64,000 bases of DNA from Ascaphus truei. Lineage: Eukaryota > Chordata > Amphibia > Anura > Ascaphidae. The stretch's first letter is position 1. Each line of letters starts with the position of its first letter. Where the stretch lies: contig CM071569.1 of assembly GCA_036426205.1 (NCBI GenBank), forward strand, positions 285,380,418-285,444,417, in the 5' to 3' direction. The notes beneath the pieces were generated by a model. It was not told the origin of the DNA and made no database searches. It saw only the letters and a program-made list of their open reading frames with translations. Positions 21,206 to 31,384 of the stretch are shown here, piece by piece. Both the position numbers and the translations under genes were made by a program.

Positions 21206-22186
21206 TCACGTTTTATTCTTGTCTTTTTTCTTTTCAGCTGCACTGCTCACTTTCTTCCAGACCGTCTCCATCCCTGGACGCGTCTCTGCTTGGTGAGAGA
21301 GAGTTTCTTCCACTCCTAATTTTAGCAGGAACTCAGCTCCCTCGTCCATGTGTCTCAGCGTATGAGCCCGTCCCTCTCTTATCCCCAAGAGACCAAACGG
21401 GAAGACCCATCGATATTTTATGCCCTTCTCTCGCAGTATTTTAGTCAGAGGCTGGAGGGACCGTCTTTTATGAAGTGCGGTGGGGGAAATGTCTTGGAAC
21501 ACTGACATTTGGATGCCGTCAAACTGAACAGTGGGAGAAGCCCGCATGATTTTACAGAGTTCATCTTTAATTTTGAAATAATGCACCCGCAGGATAACAT
21601 CCCTCGGGGGGTTGTTTGGAAGGGGCTTGGACCGCAGGGCATGATAGCACCGATCCAGCTGGAGCTCCGCTGTTGTTTTGTCTGGAAGCAGGGACTCCAT
21701 CCACCCGCCCACGAACTCCTCCACATCCAGGACTTCCTCAGGTATGCCCCTTATTCGCAGGTTACTTCTCCGATCCCTGTTTTCCCCATCCTCCTGCTTA
21801 TCTTCCAAATCAACCAAACGTTTTTTAATTTGTGTCATCTCCTCCGCTGTGTGTTTGTGACACTCCACTGAAGTCTCCATTCTTTGTTCCAAGTCATGTG
21901 TACGTTCCCCAATGCTTTGTAGGTCTTTTCTCAGCCCCTCCACCTCACTACGGAAAAAGTCTTTTATATCCGTGAGGAATTTTGCCATATCTCTTCTGAA
22001 GACCGGCTGCATTTCCGCCTCTTCTGTTTGTTCCCCTCGGTCATGTGTGGGTTCCGTGTCGGAGCTCCCGCCCGGCGACATTGCAGCCTCCTCTCTGTTT
22101 CTAGCCTGGTCCGAGTTCCAGAAGTAAGAGCGCAAATCTATAGATTTCCTCTTTGTCTTCTGAGTAACTGCACGCGTTGTTGGCAT
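21206..22186 (-). CDS. LINE ORF1 protein, intact (326 aa)
   Basis: An uninterrupted 326-aa frame from ATG at 22186 to the stop at 21206. Residues about 1-60 are charged and disordered. About 70-150 form a heptad-rich coiled coil (VEGLRKDLQSIGERTHDLEQ, EEMTQIKKRLVDLEDKQ). Then comes the RRM entry NRDRRSNLRIRGIPE and the C-terminal-domain block LDRCYHALRSKPLP...RDVILRVHYFK, ending in a lysine-rich tail (AAEKKKDKNKT). This is the L1-type (transposase 22) nucleic-acid chaperone that trimerises and coats LINE RNA. Length is normal for the family. It is the only element ORF in the window that is intact, while the ORF2 of the same copy is broken. It could still be expressed and work in trans, but that is inference. 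Confidence 0.85.
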   Translation of the reverse strand: MPTTRAVTQKTKRKSIDLRSYFWNSDQARNREEAAMSPGGSSDTEPTHDRGEQTEEAEMQPVFRRDMAKFLTDIKDFFRSEVEGLRKDLQSIGERTHDLEQRMETSVECHKHTAEEMTQIKKRLVDLEDKQEDGENRDRRSNLRIRGIPEEVLDVEEFVGGWMESLLPDKTTAELQLDRCYHALRSKPLPNNPPRDVILRVHYFKIKDELCKIMRASPTVQFDGIQMSVFQDISPTALHKRRSLQPLTKILREKGIKYRWVFPFGLLGIREGRAHTLRHMDEGAEFLLKLGVEETLSHQAETRPGMETVWKKVSSAAEKKKDKNKT

Positions 22187-22328
22187 CGTCGCCGCTTCGT
22201 CTGTCTGTGCGTGTATTTTTATGGGGATACTGTGGGTATTTTAGTACTTTTTTTGTACTATTGCGCCGGGAGTTAGCGGATCTGTCAAATTAAGCCGCCA
22301 TTCCTGTACCCGTCGCGCATTCGCCCCC

Positions 22329-22577
22329 GGGTAGGGGTTAATTTAAGGGGTTTTAGTGGTTAGAGTAGGGGCTTAATGAAGGGGTTAAGGTTTTTAGGGT
22401 AGGGGTTAATTTAAGGGGTTTTAGTGGTTAGGGTAGGGGTTAATTTAAGGGAATTTAGCCGTTTGAGTAGGGGCTTAGTGAAGGGTTTAAGGTTTTTAGG
22501 GTAGTGGTAACATTGTTATTATTAGGGGTTACGATAAGGGGGTTTTAGGGTAAGGGCTAAGGTTAGGGACTTATCTT
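22329..22577 (+). repeat. Telomere-like array 2, right part and boundary
   Basis: GGGTAGGGGTTAATTTAAGG and GGTTTTAGTGGTTAGGG words, ending AGGGACTTATCTTGGCGGC with ACTTATCTT at 22569-22577. With 14890-15060 it is one array of roughly 0.4 kb before the LINE entered. Confidence 0.85.
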
Positions 22578-24615
22578 GGCGGCTTAGTGTCCCTGTGACG
22601 AGGTCACTTGCGACTAAACACTGGCGGTCACCTGGTCATGGCGAACCGGCCTTGACCAACTGTCCTAGACCATTAGCAGCTGGGGGGCTTTACATCAGCT
22701 CAGATGGGGCAGTTTGTCACGCAGAAAAGAGAGAATAGTTTATGCACAGAGTGAGTCTAAAAATGATCCCAGTGTTAAAGAAATTCACCCATTCCTGTCC
22801 AGGTATTTATTTTGTATATAAAGAACACAAAATAATAAAGACAAACGTGCACCGAGATGTAAGTATCACAAAGTATATTCAACGCATAAGCTGATTCGCA
22901 CTTGCACAGACGTGACCATGAGAAGGCTCCGTACCAAGTCCGCAACTTGGATAAGCTCCGTCGGTAGGTCCCCAGGGGGAAGTCCAGCGGGTCGATGGAG
23001 CTCCCAATTCTCTCATCGTCAAAGTCTTCCAGCTGTAAAACTAGGTCATAACTGGTGCAAAAATACAGCCCCCAGATTTATTGAAGAAGAAAATACCAGT
23101 GGTGTAAATGGGGATATTTTCCCCTCGATATATCTGGTACGGGTTTCTTGGCCCATGTTTTGCAGCTGGGAGACCTTGCTGTGCCAGAGAAGACCAGAAT
23201 GAATAATTTGGCCCAAAAGGAAATCGTTACGTAAATCGCATTGTCAAAACGTCGGCAAGATTTCAAGCATTTTGGGGCGTTTGTGGAACAGAAACGTTTG
23301 CTCATGGCCCCCAGAGACGCAGAATTTGACACATCTCATAACACCTGCGTCATTTCCATACCTCCTCCACGTCACAATCCCAAGTCACTAACAAACACGT
23401 AGAGCCAAACTGGAGCAAAACGCGTCGGCTGTAAAACATGGAGTGACAATGTCTGGATCAATAGAACCTCCCCCGCAGAAAAAATGGTTAATGCAGCGTC
23501 TCACAGAACTCAAGTTGCGCCATGAAGAAGTCACCAAGCCGGATTCCTGGGTTTGAAAACACAGGCTGAATTCAACACAGCTCCGTGGGACATCCGTGGT
23601 CATCGTAAGTACTTTCTTTCATAGAAGTCCTTTGGAGGGTGCATGGGTCTGTATCTACAATGCAGGCCCAATCAGATTACAGTCCAGTGTTAAAGGTCAC
23701 TGGAACTTTAAAAAAAAACGCCACCAAATGATGCAAAGTAAAACTTCCGCATGGAAACCCTTGGAAATGTGTGTTTGGATAACTCTAGCGCATTATGTTG
23801 GAACCAGGACCAAGAGGCTTTGATAAATGACCTCCTAAGGGTCGGAGGCGCAGGCTGATACATTAACACTGAACTGGGCTGGTATGTCATGTCCCACTTA
23901 AAGGGTCAGTACATTCAACACATGGTGAATGGTCCCGCATTCTACTGGACCAGAAGGAGGGTAGAATGAAGACAAGCTGCCCATCCCGCTCCATGCTTCT
24001 TTTAGCTTCTGGTAAATATTTTGTGTCGCACCCAATTATTTCCTTCTTTGTCAGTGCTTGATTTTAATTGAGAGCTGGATAAAGACCCCACTGAATCTGG
24101 TTAGGAAAAGTAAGGAAGTCCTTCTGCATGGAAAGGGAGGTGGCTGCATGGCACTGCTTCCCAACAGAGATGGTAGAGGCTAAGAGAGACCGAAACGGCT
24201 TGGCATGTACACAAGGTTATCCCAAATATCAGACAAAGACGAGGGTCTCTCTAGGGAGAGAGTAAAATGGGCAAACTGGGTGAGTGACGTCATTCTGTCA
24301 ATGTCTTTGTTTAATAGCCACTGAAATAGCACAGAAATATATATATATGTAAATTGGTCCATATTTACTACGCGTGCCAATTTAAGTTAATGGGATGTAA
24401 AGTGTCTTACACTGTACATAGCACCATTTAGTAAACATGGCTCTGCTTGGCAGGTTTCTCTGGGGCCTGTGGCACGTTCCACTCATCTCCCCTTATTCAT
24501 TATTCATGGCAATGGATTAGTGGGGATTAGGAGAACACAGGACAGATCCTCCCACTGCTTTAATGTCTGAGAAACAGGCCTGTTCTCATCTCTGTTTCAC
24601 ATTCTGCTCTACCTG
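22578..24615. other. No gene recognised
   Basis: After the GC-rich shoulder of array 2 (22578-22700, including AACACTGGCGGTCACC) the sequence is of average composition with short unrecognised frames (up to 96 aa at 22912-23202 on the plus strand). No TIR, LTR or LINE motif could be fixed. This is one of the longer quiet stretches. Confidence 0.4.
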
Positions 24616-24619
24616 ACCT

Positions 24620-24845
24620 GTATGTGTGTGTTACTGCGTGTGCATTGGGTGTGTTACTGTGTGGGCATTGTGTGTGTTACTGCGTGTGCATTGTGTATTA
24701 CAGTGTGTGCATTGTGTGTGTTACTGCGTGTGCATTGTGTGTGTTACTGCGTGTGCATTGTATGTTTATCTGTGTGTTATTGCGTGTGTATTGCATGTAT
24801 CTGTGTGTTACTGCATGTACATTGTATGTGTATCTGTGTTACCAT
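24620..24845 (+). repeat. GT-rich minisatellite (GTGTTACTGCGTGTGCATT)
   Basis: About nine imperfect units of 22-24 bp. The same unit in reverse complement makes up 29650-31255. Frames of 73-106 aa across it on all three registers are repeat translations. Confidence 0.9.
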
Positions 24846-25640
24846 GAAGGCAGGGGGGGGCGTGAAAGGCAGGGGGGGTGGTGTGAAAGGCAGGTGGTGT
24901 GAAAGGCATGGGGGGGGCGTGAAAAGGCAGGGGGGGTGTTGAAAGGCAGGGGGGGGCGTAAAGGCAGGGGGGGTGTGAAAGGCAGGGGGTGGTGGCGAGG
25001 GCGTGAAAGGTAGAGGGGGGGGGGGGGGCGTGAAAGGCAGGGGGGGGTGTGGAAGGCAGGGGGGGCGGGGGCGTGTGAAAGGCAGGGGGGCAGGGGCGTG
25101 AAGCAGGGGGGAAGGCAGGGTCGTGAAAGGCAGAGGGGACGGGGGCGTGAAAGGTCAGGGGGGGTGAGGCGGGGGCGTGAAAGGCAGGGGGGGCGGGGGC
25201 TGAAAGGCAGGGGTGGGCGTGAACCAGGGGGGTCAGGGAAAGGCAGGGGGCGTGAAAAGCAGGGGGGCGTGAAAGGCAGGGGGGGCGTGAAAGGCAGGGG
25301 GGGCGTGAAAGGCAGGGGGGGCGTGAAAGGCAGGGGGCGGATGAAGGGGGGCGTGAAAGGCAGGGCGTGAAGGCAGGGGGGGAAACGTAAAGGCAGGGGG
25401 GGACATAAAAGGCAGGGGGGGGCGTGAAAGGCAAGAAGGGGGGGTGAAAGGCAGGGGGGGTGAAGGCATGAGGTGAAAGGCAGGGGAGGCGTGAAAGGCA
25501 GGGGGGGGGCGTGAAAGGCAGGGGGGCGTGAAAGGCAGGGGGGGGGGGGTGGGCAGGGGGGGGGGGGGGGGGGGGGGGGGGGGCGTGAAGGGGGGGGGGC
25601 GGGACAGGCTGGGTGTGGTGAAAGGCAGGGGGGGTGACAC
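24846..25640 (+). repeat. G-rich minisatellite (GGGGGCGTGAAAGGCAG)
   Basis: Some 40 imperfect copies of a roughly 17-bp unit with variable G-run length, including a pure G tract at 25558-25592. It continues after the gap (26021-26360), and its reverse complement appears at 31258-31335. The long proline-rich frames on the minus strand (up to 288 aa) are translations of this unit. Confidence 0.9.
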
Positions 25641-25840
25641 ACACACCGTGTCACACCACACACACACACACAAACATGCACCACACACACACAGTGTCCA
25701 CACACACAGTGTCACACCACACACATTTCACACACACACACACACACAACACACACACACACACACACACACAACACCACACAACACCACACACACACAC
25801 ACACACACACACAACACCACACACACACACCCACACCCCA

Positions 25841-25874
<34 letters not shown>

Positions 25875-25897
25875 ATACACACACACCCACCACACAG
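25641..25897 (+). repeat. CA microsatellite
   Basis: Mostly (CA)n with ACACCACAC interruptions, directly before the N run. Confidence 0.9.
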
Positions 25898-26020
25898 NNN
25901 NNNNNNNNNNNNNNNNNNNNNNNNNNNNNNNNNNNNNNNNNNNNNNNNNNNNNNNNNNNNNNNNNNNNNNNNNNNNNNNNNNNNNNNNNNNNNNNNNNNN
26001 NNNNNNNNNNNNNNNNNNNN
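25898..26020. other. Assembly gap (123 N)
   Basis: Run of N between a CA array and the G-rich minisatellite, so the true length of the repeats here is unknown. Confidence 0.99.
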
Positions 26021-26363
26021 TGGTGGGCGGTGAAAGGCAGGGGGGCGTGAAAGGCAGGGGGGGCGTGTGAAGGCTGGAGGGGCGTGAAAGCAGGGGGGGA
26101 CGGGAACGTGAAAAGGCAGGGGGGCATAAAGCAGGGGGGGCGTGAAGGCAGGGGGGGGTGGAAAGGGCAAGGAGGGGGGTGAAAGGAAGGGGGGGCTGGA
26201 AAATGAAAGGGGAAAGGCAGGGGAGGCGTGAAAGGCAGGGGGGGGCGTGAAAGGCGGGGGCGTTGAATGAAAGGCAAGGGGGGGGGGGCTGTGATTGAAA
26301 GGCAGGGGGGGGGCGTGAAGGGGGGGGAGGCGGGAGGCAGGGGGATGAAAGGCAGGGTGGGTG
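26021..26363 (+). repeat. G-rich minisatellite, continued
   Basis: The same GGGGGCGTGAAAGGCAG unit as at 24846-25640, with more substitutions. Leads into another CA array. Confidence 0.9.
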
Positions 26364-26680
26364 GACACACAACGTGTCAAAACCACGCACACACAAACGT
26401 GGCACCACCACACACCAACAGTGTCACACAACACACAGGCACACACACACAGTTGTTTCACACACACACACACACACACATCCACACTATCACACACACA
26501 CACACACACACACAACACACACACACACATCACACACACACACACTCAGACACACACACAACACACACACACACACTACACCACACACACACACACAACA
26601 CCACACACACACCACAACACACACACACACACACACAGGTCCTAACACACACACACACAACACATACAGTCACCATAGAG
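26364..26680 (+). repeat. CA microsatellite
   Basis: Imperfect (CA)n with GTGTC and CTATCA interruptions. The order G-rich block then CA array repeats the order seen before the gap, which suggests a duplicated composite unit. Confidence 0.9.
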
Positions 26681-26699
26681 CCGACACACACGCGGACAC

Positions 26700-26860
26700 C
26701 TACCTCTACTTCCGGGCGCCGCCATCTTCTCAACTCGGCGCCACGAGGGAGGAATGGGGGGCCTTCCGGGGCTCGCCATCTTAGGCGCCAGCGAGGGAGG
26801 GAAGGGGGTCCTTAGGGCGCCGCCATCTGAGGCGCGCGAGGCAGCCTGACATGGCCACTG
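26700..26860. promoter_or_regulatory. CpG-rich segment with three ETS/YY1-like units
   Basis: CGCCATCT(T) occurs at 26720, 26774 and 26821, and the first two are preceded by ACTTCCGGG or CCTTCCGGG. Each unit also holds GGCGCC and GAGGGAGG, giving a tandem of about 50 bp. These words are typical of vertebrate CpG promoters. No start codon with coding continuation was identified nearby. Confidence 0.4.
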
Positions 26861-26869
26861 CCTGTTCCC

Positions 26870-27100
26870 CGCCGGGGATGGAGAGAGCGAGCGCGAGTGA
26901 GGGAGGAGAGGGGTGTGAGCGGAGGGAGGGAGAGAGAGTGGGGAGGGGGAGAGGTGAGGTGGAGGGAGAGGTGAGCGGAGGGGGGAAGAGGGTGAGCGGA
27001 GGGAGAGAGGAGAGGTGAGGAGAGGAGGAGGGAGAGAGATGAGCGCCGGAGGGAGAGATGAGCGCCGGAGGGGAGAGATGAGCGCGGAGAGAGAGAGGGT
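26870..27100 (+). repeat. GA-rich low-complexity sequence
   Basis: GAGGGAGAG / GTGAGCGGAGG words with a short GAGATGAGCGCCGGAGG duplication at 27037-27083. Confidence 0.8.
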
Positions 27101-27345
27101 GGTGTGTGGGTGTGGTGTGTGTGTGTGTGTGTGTGTGTTGTGTGTGTGGTGGCGTCCGAGGGGGGAAAGAGAGTGGCAGTTGGGTGACATCAGACCCACC
27201 AATCTGATGGCCAGAGGCTGAGGACCAATCAGATTCACCGCAGATAGCAAACCATCGATTTTATATATAGATATATAGAAAATTTATATACGATAATATA
27301 TATATATATATATATATAGATATTATATATATATAAAATATTTCA
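27101..27345 (+). repeat. TG and TA microsatellites
   Basis: (TG)n at 27110-27150 and (TA)n with interruptions at 27255-27340, separated by about 100 bp of ordinary sequence. Confidence 0.85.
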
Positions 27346-29639
27346 GTCTTGAGGTGTGATAGGTTCAGACTTCTTTGTAGAGGAGAACTTTCTGGATTTC
27401 AAATGAAATTGTCATTTCCAAATGATTTGAATGAAATCTAGATACCAGTGCTATAGTCTGATCAGTATGTGGTAGTGGCTTTTCTCTTGTTTGGCATGTA
27501 CTGACTGACATAATTATGAATCGTGGGATTTAATGTGATATCCCTACTATATATTGCACCTATTAATTTGATTTCATTATGATTATTGTTGTTGTAATTT
27601 TTAGTGCAAGTATATATAAGTATATGCATATTTATTATTCATCATCGTATTTTACAGTGGCTTGTGGAGCATCAGAGACGATCCTCCTCTGCCCCACGCT
27701 GCTGCCTGTGACTGCAACGTATACGCGGTGGTAACATCAATTGTCATATCCAATGCGCGAGTTTTTATCATGTATATCTGAGTGGGTATTTGTCTCATGT
27801 TTTATTTATTCAATCAACCTTTTGATAATTTACTACACTATGGAGTGTACACTTCTCATTTTATATTATAATATGTACCCCCTTTCCCCCACCGTAAGAG
27901 AGATGGTCTTGCTACTGCTGTATTCGTGGCTGCTGGTTCATTAACTGGGTGGGTTAAAACAGGAGCAGGAGATCTCCGCGATGTTGTGGGGGGAGGACAT
28001 CAGGACAGGCTCATGGTGTTTCTTTAGGTGACAGCACCTCCAGTCCAGGAGGATCCTGAGGCTTTCAGGATGAACCTCAGAGACACTTCTTCTTGTGGCC
28101 AAGTCAGTCATAGCTCCAGATAAGGGTATACTGGGTCTATTGGTACATGCATGTTGATATATACATGTCACAGTTCCCTGATGCAGTTCAGAGGCATTAG
28201 GCCTTGACTATCTCTCTCTTTGTCGATAACCTTACCTCTCATGGGGCAAGGCCTCAGCTGCTCCTTGGGGAGAGGCTCTTCTCCTGTGTCTGCAAACTCT
28301 GAATTCTATTCCAGAACTCCTCCACCCCAACCATTGCTTTATAGCGGGATTTGTTTTGGGAGAGGAGGGGTGGAAGGGGGGGAGGGGGACGGAGGTGCGG
28401 CAGGCAGTTGCAGAGGCCCCGCGCCTCTCCAAGGCATTTAAATTAAGTGCCTGGGCACCGCGCGAGGCGCTGTGCAACACACTTCTGGGATTCAGAAGAC
28501 TTGGTGACACGTCTCCAGGACAACTCGGCGTCAAAGATGCCGTGGGGTCATGTGACAGGGAGGGATGATTTTATTTTTTAGAAAACATGTTTTTAACTCA
28601 TGTGGAAGTTTTTAGCAGCATTATCTCTTGGAGAAGAAAAATACAAATAAAATATTCAAGCGTACAACCTCACAATATATAATAACAGAAATCAAGGGTG
28701 TATTCGGAGTAGCCAACTCCAGTCCTCAAGGGCTACCAACAGGTCAGGTTTCAGGATATCCTGCTTCAGCTTTGCACAGGTCGCTCAATCAGTGCTCAGT
28801 CTCAAGAGATAATGCTGCATATGGAAACGAATGAGTTAAACATGACTTAAATAATACAAATGCCTCCGCCTCCAAACTCCAGCGTCCCGTGCGAGACCGC
28901 GCCAGTCCAGACATTCTTTAGCGCTCCGCTTCATTATACCAATGCTGCGGGCACCAGAGCCAATGCCAATCCAAACCCAGGACCGGATCACAGCACCACA
29001 CGGTGAACCTGGATTTGTTGGCAGGTCTGAAAAAGATCGGGAAACCTCCGCCCCAGTGCTGCCGATAGTTCACTTCGGGGGAAGGTGGCGCTGCCCCGCG
29101 GTGAGGAGGCCGGCACCTTCCCTTTATTTTCTGATGCGAACAGTGTCAGCCAGAGCTGCTGAATGAAACCTTTATTCATGCAAATGTCAGGCAGATATAA
29201 AGGATGCAGGGGAGGAGGAAGTTCTAAGCGCAGCGGGATATCCGTTCCCCAAACCTGTGCGGCAGGAAGGTTAATTATTCAAGCGTGCACTGGCGTCTCC
29301 GTTAAATTCCTCTCGTTCCCACCGTCGCTGGTTTTATGTGAGACGGAACGGGGGTTTATTTGAGATTGGTGCTGTCAGGCCAGTCAGGGGGGCGCCGTGA
29401 CGGCAGCTTAACACGGGGTTGTGACATGCAAATCTTCTTCTGTCCTGGAGTTATCCAGCATGAATTCTCACCTCAGCTCATTGCTCAGCCCTTGCTATGC
29501 CAGGCGGCTTCTGAAACACATTGCGCAGCGATGGACGATGACAACGGGGGTGGTAATGTGCAGCTCGACAAATCCGGCTACCAAGGGGGTTGTGAGGCAC
29601 TCCATCAGTTATAGCTTCTGCTGACTACCTGCGGTCTTT
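27346..29639. other. No gene recognised; mostly ordinary sequence
   Basis: 27640-27850 contains words (GAGTGGGTATTTGTCT, GTTTTATTTA) that also occur near 38214-38250, so it is probably part of a dispersed repeat. 28330-28570 is CpG-rich. 28860-29620 looks rather unique, but its frames (74-84 aa) show no domain. A partial MITE lies at 28707-28802. Confidence 0.35.
28707..28802. mobile_element. hAT-like MITE, GGCCAACTCC family, partial copy C
   Basis: AGCCAACTCCAGTCCTCAAG...AACAGGTCAGGTTTCAGGATATCC matches the left half of the MITEs at 3975 and 11217. The right half is missing. Confidence 0.7.
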
Positions 29640-31257
29640 AACACCTGCACATACGATGCATACGCAGAGTAACACACGATATACATACAACGCACAGCCA
29701 GAACACACAGATACACATACAATGCACACGCAGTAACACACAGAAATACATACAATGCACACTCAGCAACACACCGATACCATACAATGCACACGCAGTA
29801 ACACACAGATACACATACAATGCACACTCAGTAAACACAAGATACACATGCAATGCACACGCCAGTAACACACCGATACACATACAATGCATACGCAGTA
29901 ACACACATATACATATACAATGCACACTCAGCAACACACCGATACCATACAATGCACACGCAGTAAAAGTAACACACCAAATACACCTACAATGCACACG
30001 CAGTAACACACCGATACACATACAATGGACAGACAGTAACACACACAGATACACTTACAATGCACACGCAGTAGTAACACATAGATACACATACAATGCA
30101 CACTCAGTAACACACCGATACACATACAATGCACACCCAGTAAACACACAGATACATATGCAATGCACACACGCAGTAACACACAGATACACATGCAATG
30201 CACACGCAGTAACACACAGATACACATACAATGCACATCCAGTAACACATCGATACACATACAATGCACACTCAGTAACACACAGTAAACATGCAATGCA
30301 CACGCGATAACACACAGATACACGTACAATACACTCAGTAAAACACTGATACACATACAATGCACACTCAGTAACACACCGATACACATACAATACACAC
30401 TCAGTAACACACAGATACACATACAATACACACTCAGTAACACACAGATACACATACAATGCACACTCAGTAACACACCGATACACATACAATACACGCA
30501 GTAACACACAGATACACATACAATGCACACGCAGTAAACAGAGATACACATACAATGCACACGCAGTAGCACACAGATACACATACAATGCACACAGAGT
30601 AACACAGAGATACACATACAATGCACATGCAGTAAACCACCAGATACACATGCAATGCACACGCAGTAACACACAGATACACGTACAATACACACTCAGT
30701 AAAACACTGATACACATACAATGCACACTCAGTAACACACCGATACACATACAATACACACTCAGTAACACACAGATACACATACAATACACACTCAGTA
30801 ACACACAGATACACAATGCAATGCACACTCAGTAAACACACAGATATACATACAATGCACACGCAGTAACACACAGATACACATACAATGTACATGCAGT
30901 AACACACGATACACATAAATACACACTCAGTAACACACAGATACACATACAATACACACTCAGTTAAAACACTGATACACATACAATGCACACTCAGTAA
31001 CACATCGATACACATACATGCACCCAGTAACACAAGATACACAGCATGCACAAGCAGCAGTAACACACAGTACACGTACAATAACACTCAGTAAAAACAC
31101 TGAACACATACAATGCACACTCAGTAACACACCGATACACATACAATACAACACACTCAGTAACACACAGACACATACAATACACCACCAGTAACACACA
31201 GATACACATGCAATGCACACTCAGTAACACACAGATCATACTGACAATGCACACGCA
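29640..31257 (-). repeat. CA-rich minisatellite (reverse of the 24620 unit)
   Basis: About 1.6 kb of units such as ACACATACAATGCACACGCAG and TAACACACAGAT, with many one-base indels. On the minus strand it is the GTGTTACTGCGTGTGCATT unit of 24620-24845. The minus-strand frames of up to 257 aa (repeats of CALYVYLCVT) are not genes. Confidence 0.9.
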
Positions 31258-31335
31258 CCCCCCCCTCCTGCCTTTCACACCCCCTCCTCCTGCCTTTCAC
31301 GCCCCCCTCCTGCCTTTCACGCCCCCCCTCCCTGC
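31258..31335 (-). repeat. CTGCCTTTCACGCCCCC block
   Basis: Four copies of the reverse complement of the GGGGGCGTGAAAGGCAG unit, directly after the CA-rich minisatellite. Confidence 0.85.
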
Positions 31336-31364
31336 CTCCGGGCAACGCCGGGTATATCAGCTAG
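31336..31364 (+). mobile_element. Helitron-like 3' terminus
   Basis: A short hairpin (CCGG.GCAACG.CCGG, about 31338-31351) followed after about 10 nt by CTAG (31361-31364) and T. That is the layout of Helitron 3' ends: hairpin, spacer, CTRR, then a target T. The TCAGCTAG ending adds support. The 5' TC end was not located. Upstream lie only minisatellites, so the element probably carries or captured them. Confidence 0.6.
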
Positions 31365-31384
31365 TATATATATATATATATATA
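31365..31384 (+). repeat. TA microsatellite
   Basis: (TA)n between the Helitron-like end and the next solo LTR. Confidence 0.9.

Larger units (their letters stand above)
15061..22328 (-). mobile_element. L1/Tx1-like LINE, 7.27 kb, inserted in telomere-like array 2
   Basis: Minus-strand element with a 5' leader (22187-22328), intact ORF1 (22186-21206), a long spacer (about 20.2-21.2 kb), a broken ORF2 (19074-15457), and a 3' UTR ending in a T-rich tail at 15061. The flanking array words GGGTAGGGGTTCATT and GGGTAGGGGTTAATT differ at one base and look like a 15-bp target duplication. The 5' terminus (GTCGCGCATTCGCC on the plus strand) matches that of the LINE ending at 3941, so both copies are full-length at the 5' end. 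ORF motifs (KAPGPDGFSNLYYKKY, ALYADDVIL) place it in the L1/Tx1 group. The order on the element strand relative to the CCCTAA strand is the same as in the first LINE. Confidence 0.85.

Noticed and set aside
24808..26545. Long proline-rich and CVCVC-type frames (up to 288 aa)
   Set aside because: They are translations of G-rich and CA tandem repeats, open in several frames at once, some running through the N gap.
29638..31087. Cysteine-rich frames of up to 257 aa on the minus strand
   Set aside because: Periodic repeats of one minisatellite unit, present in all three frames.
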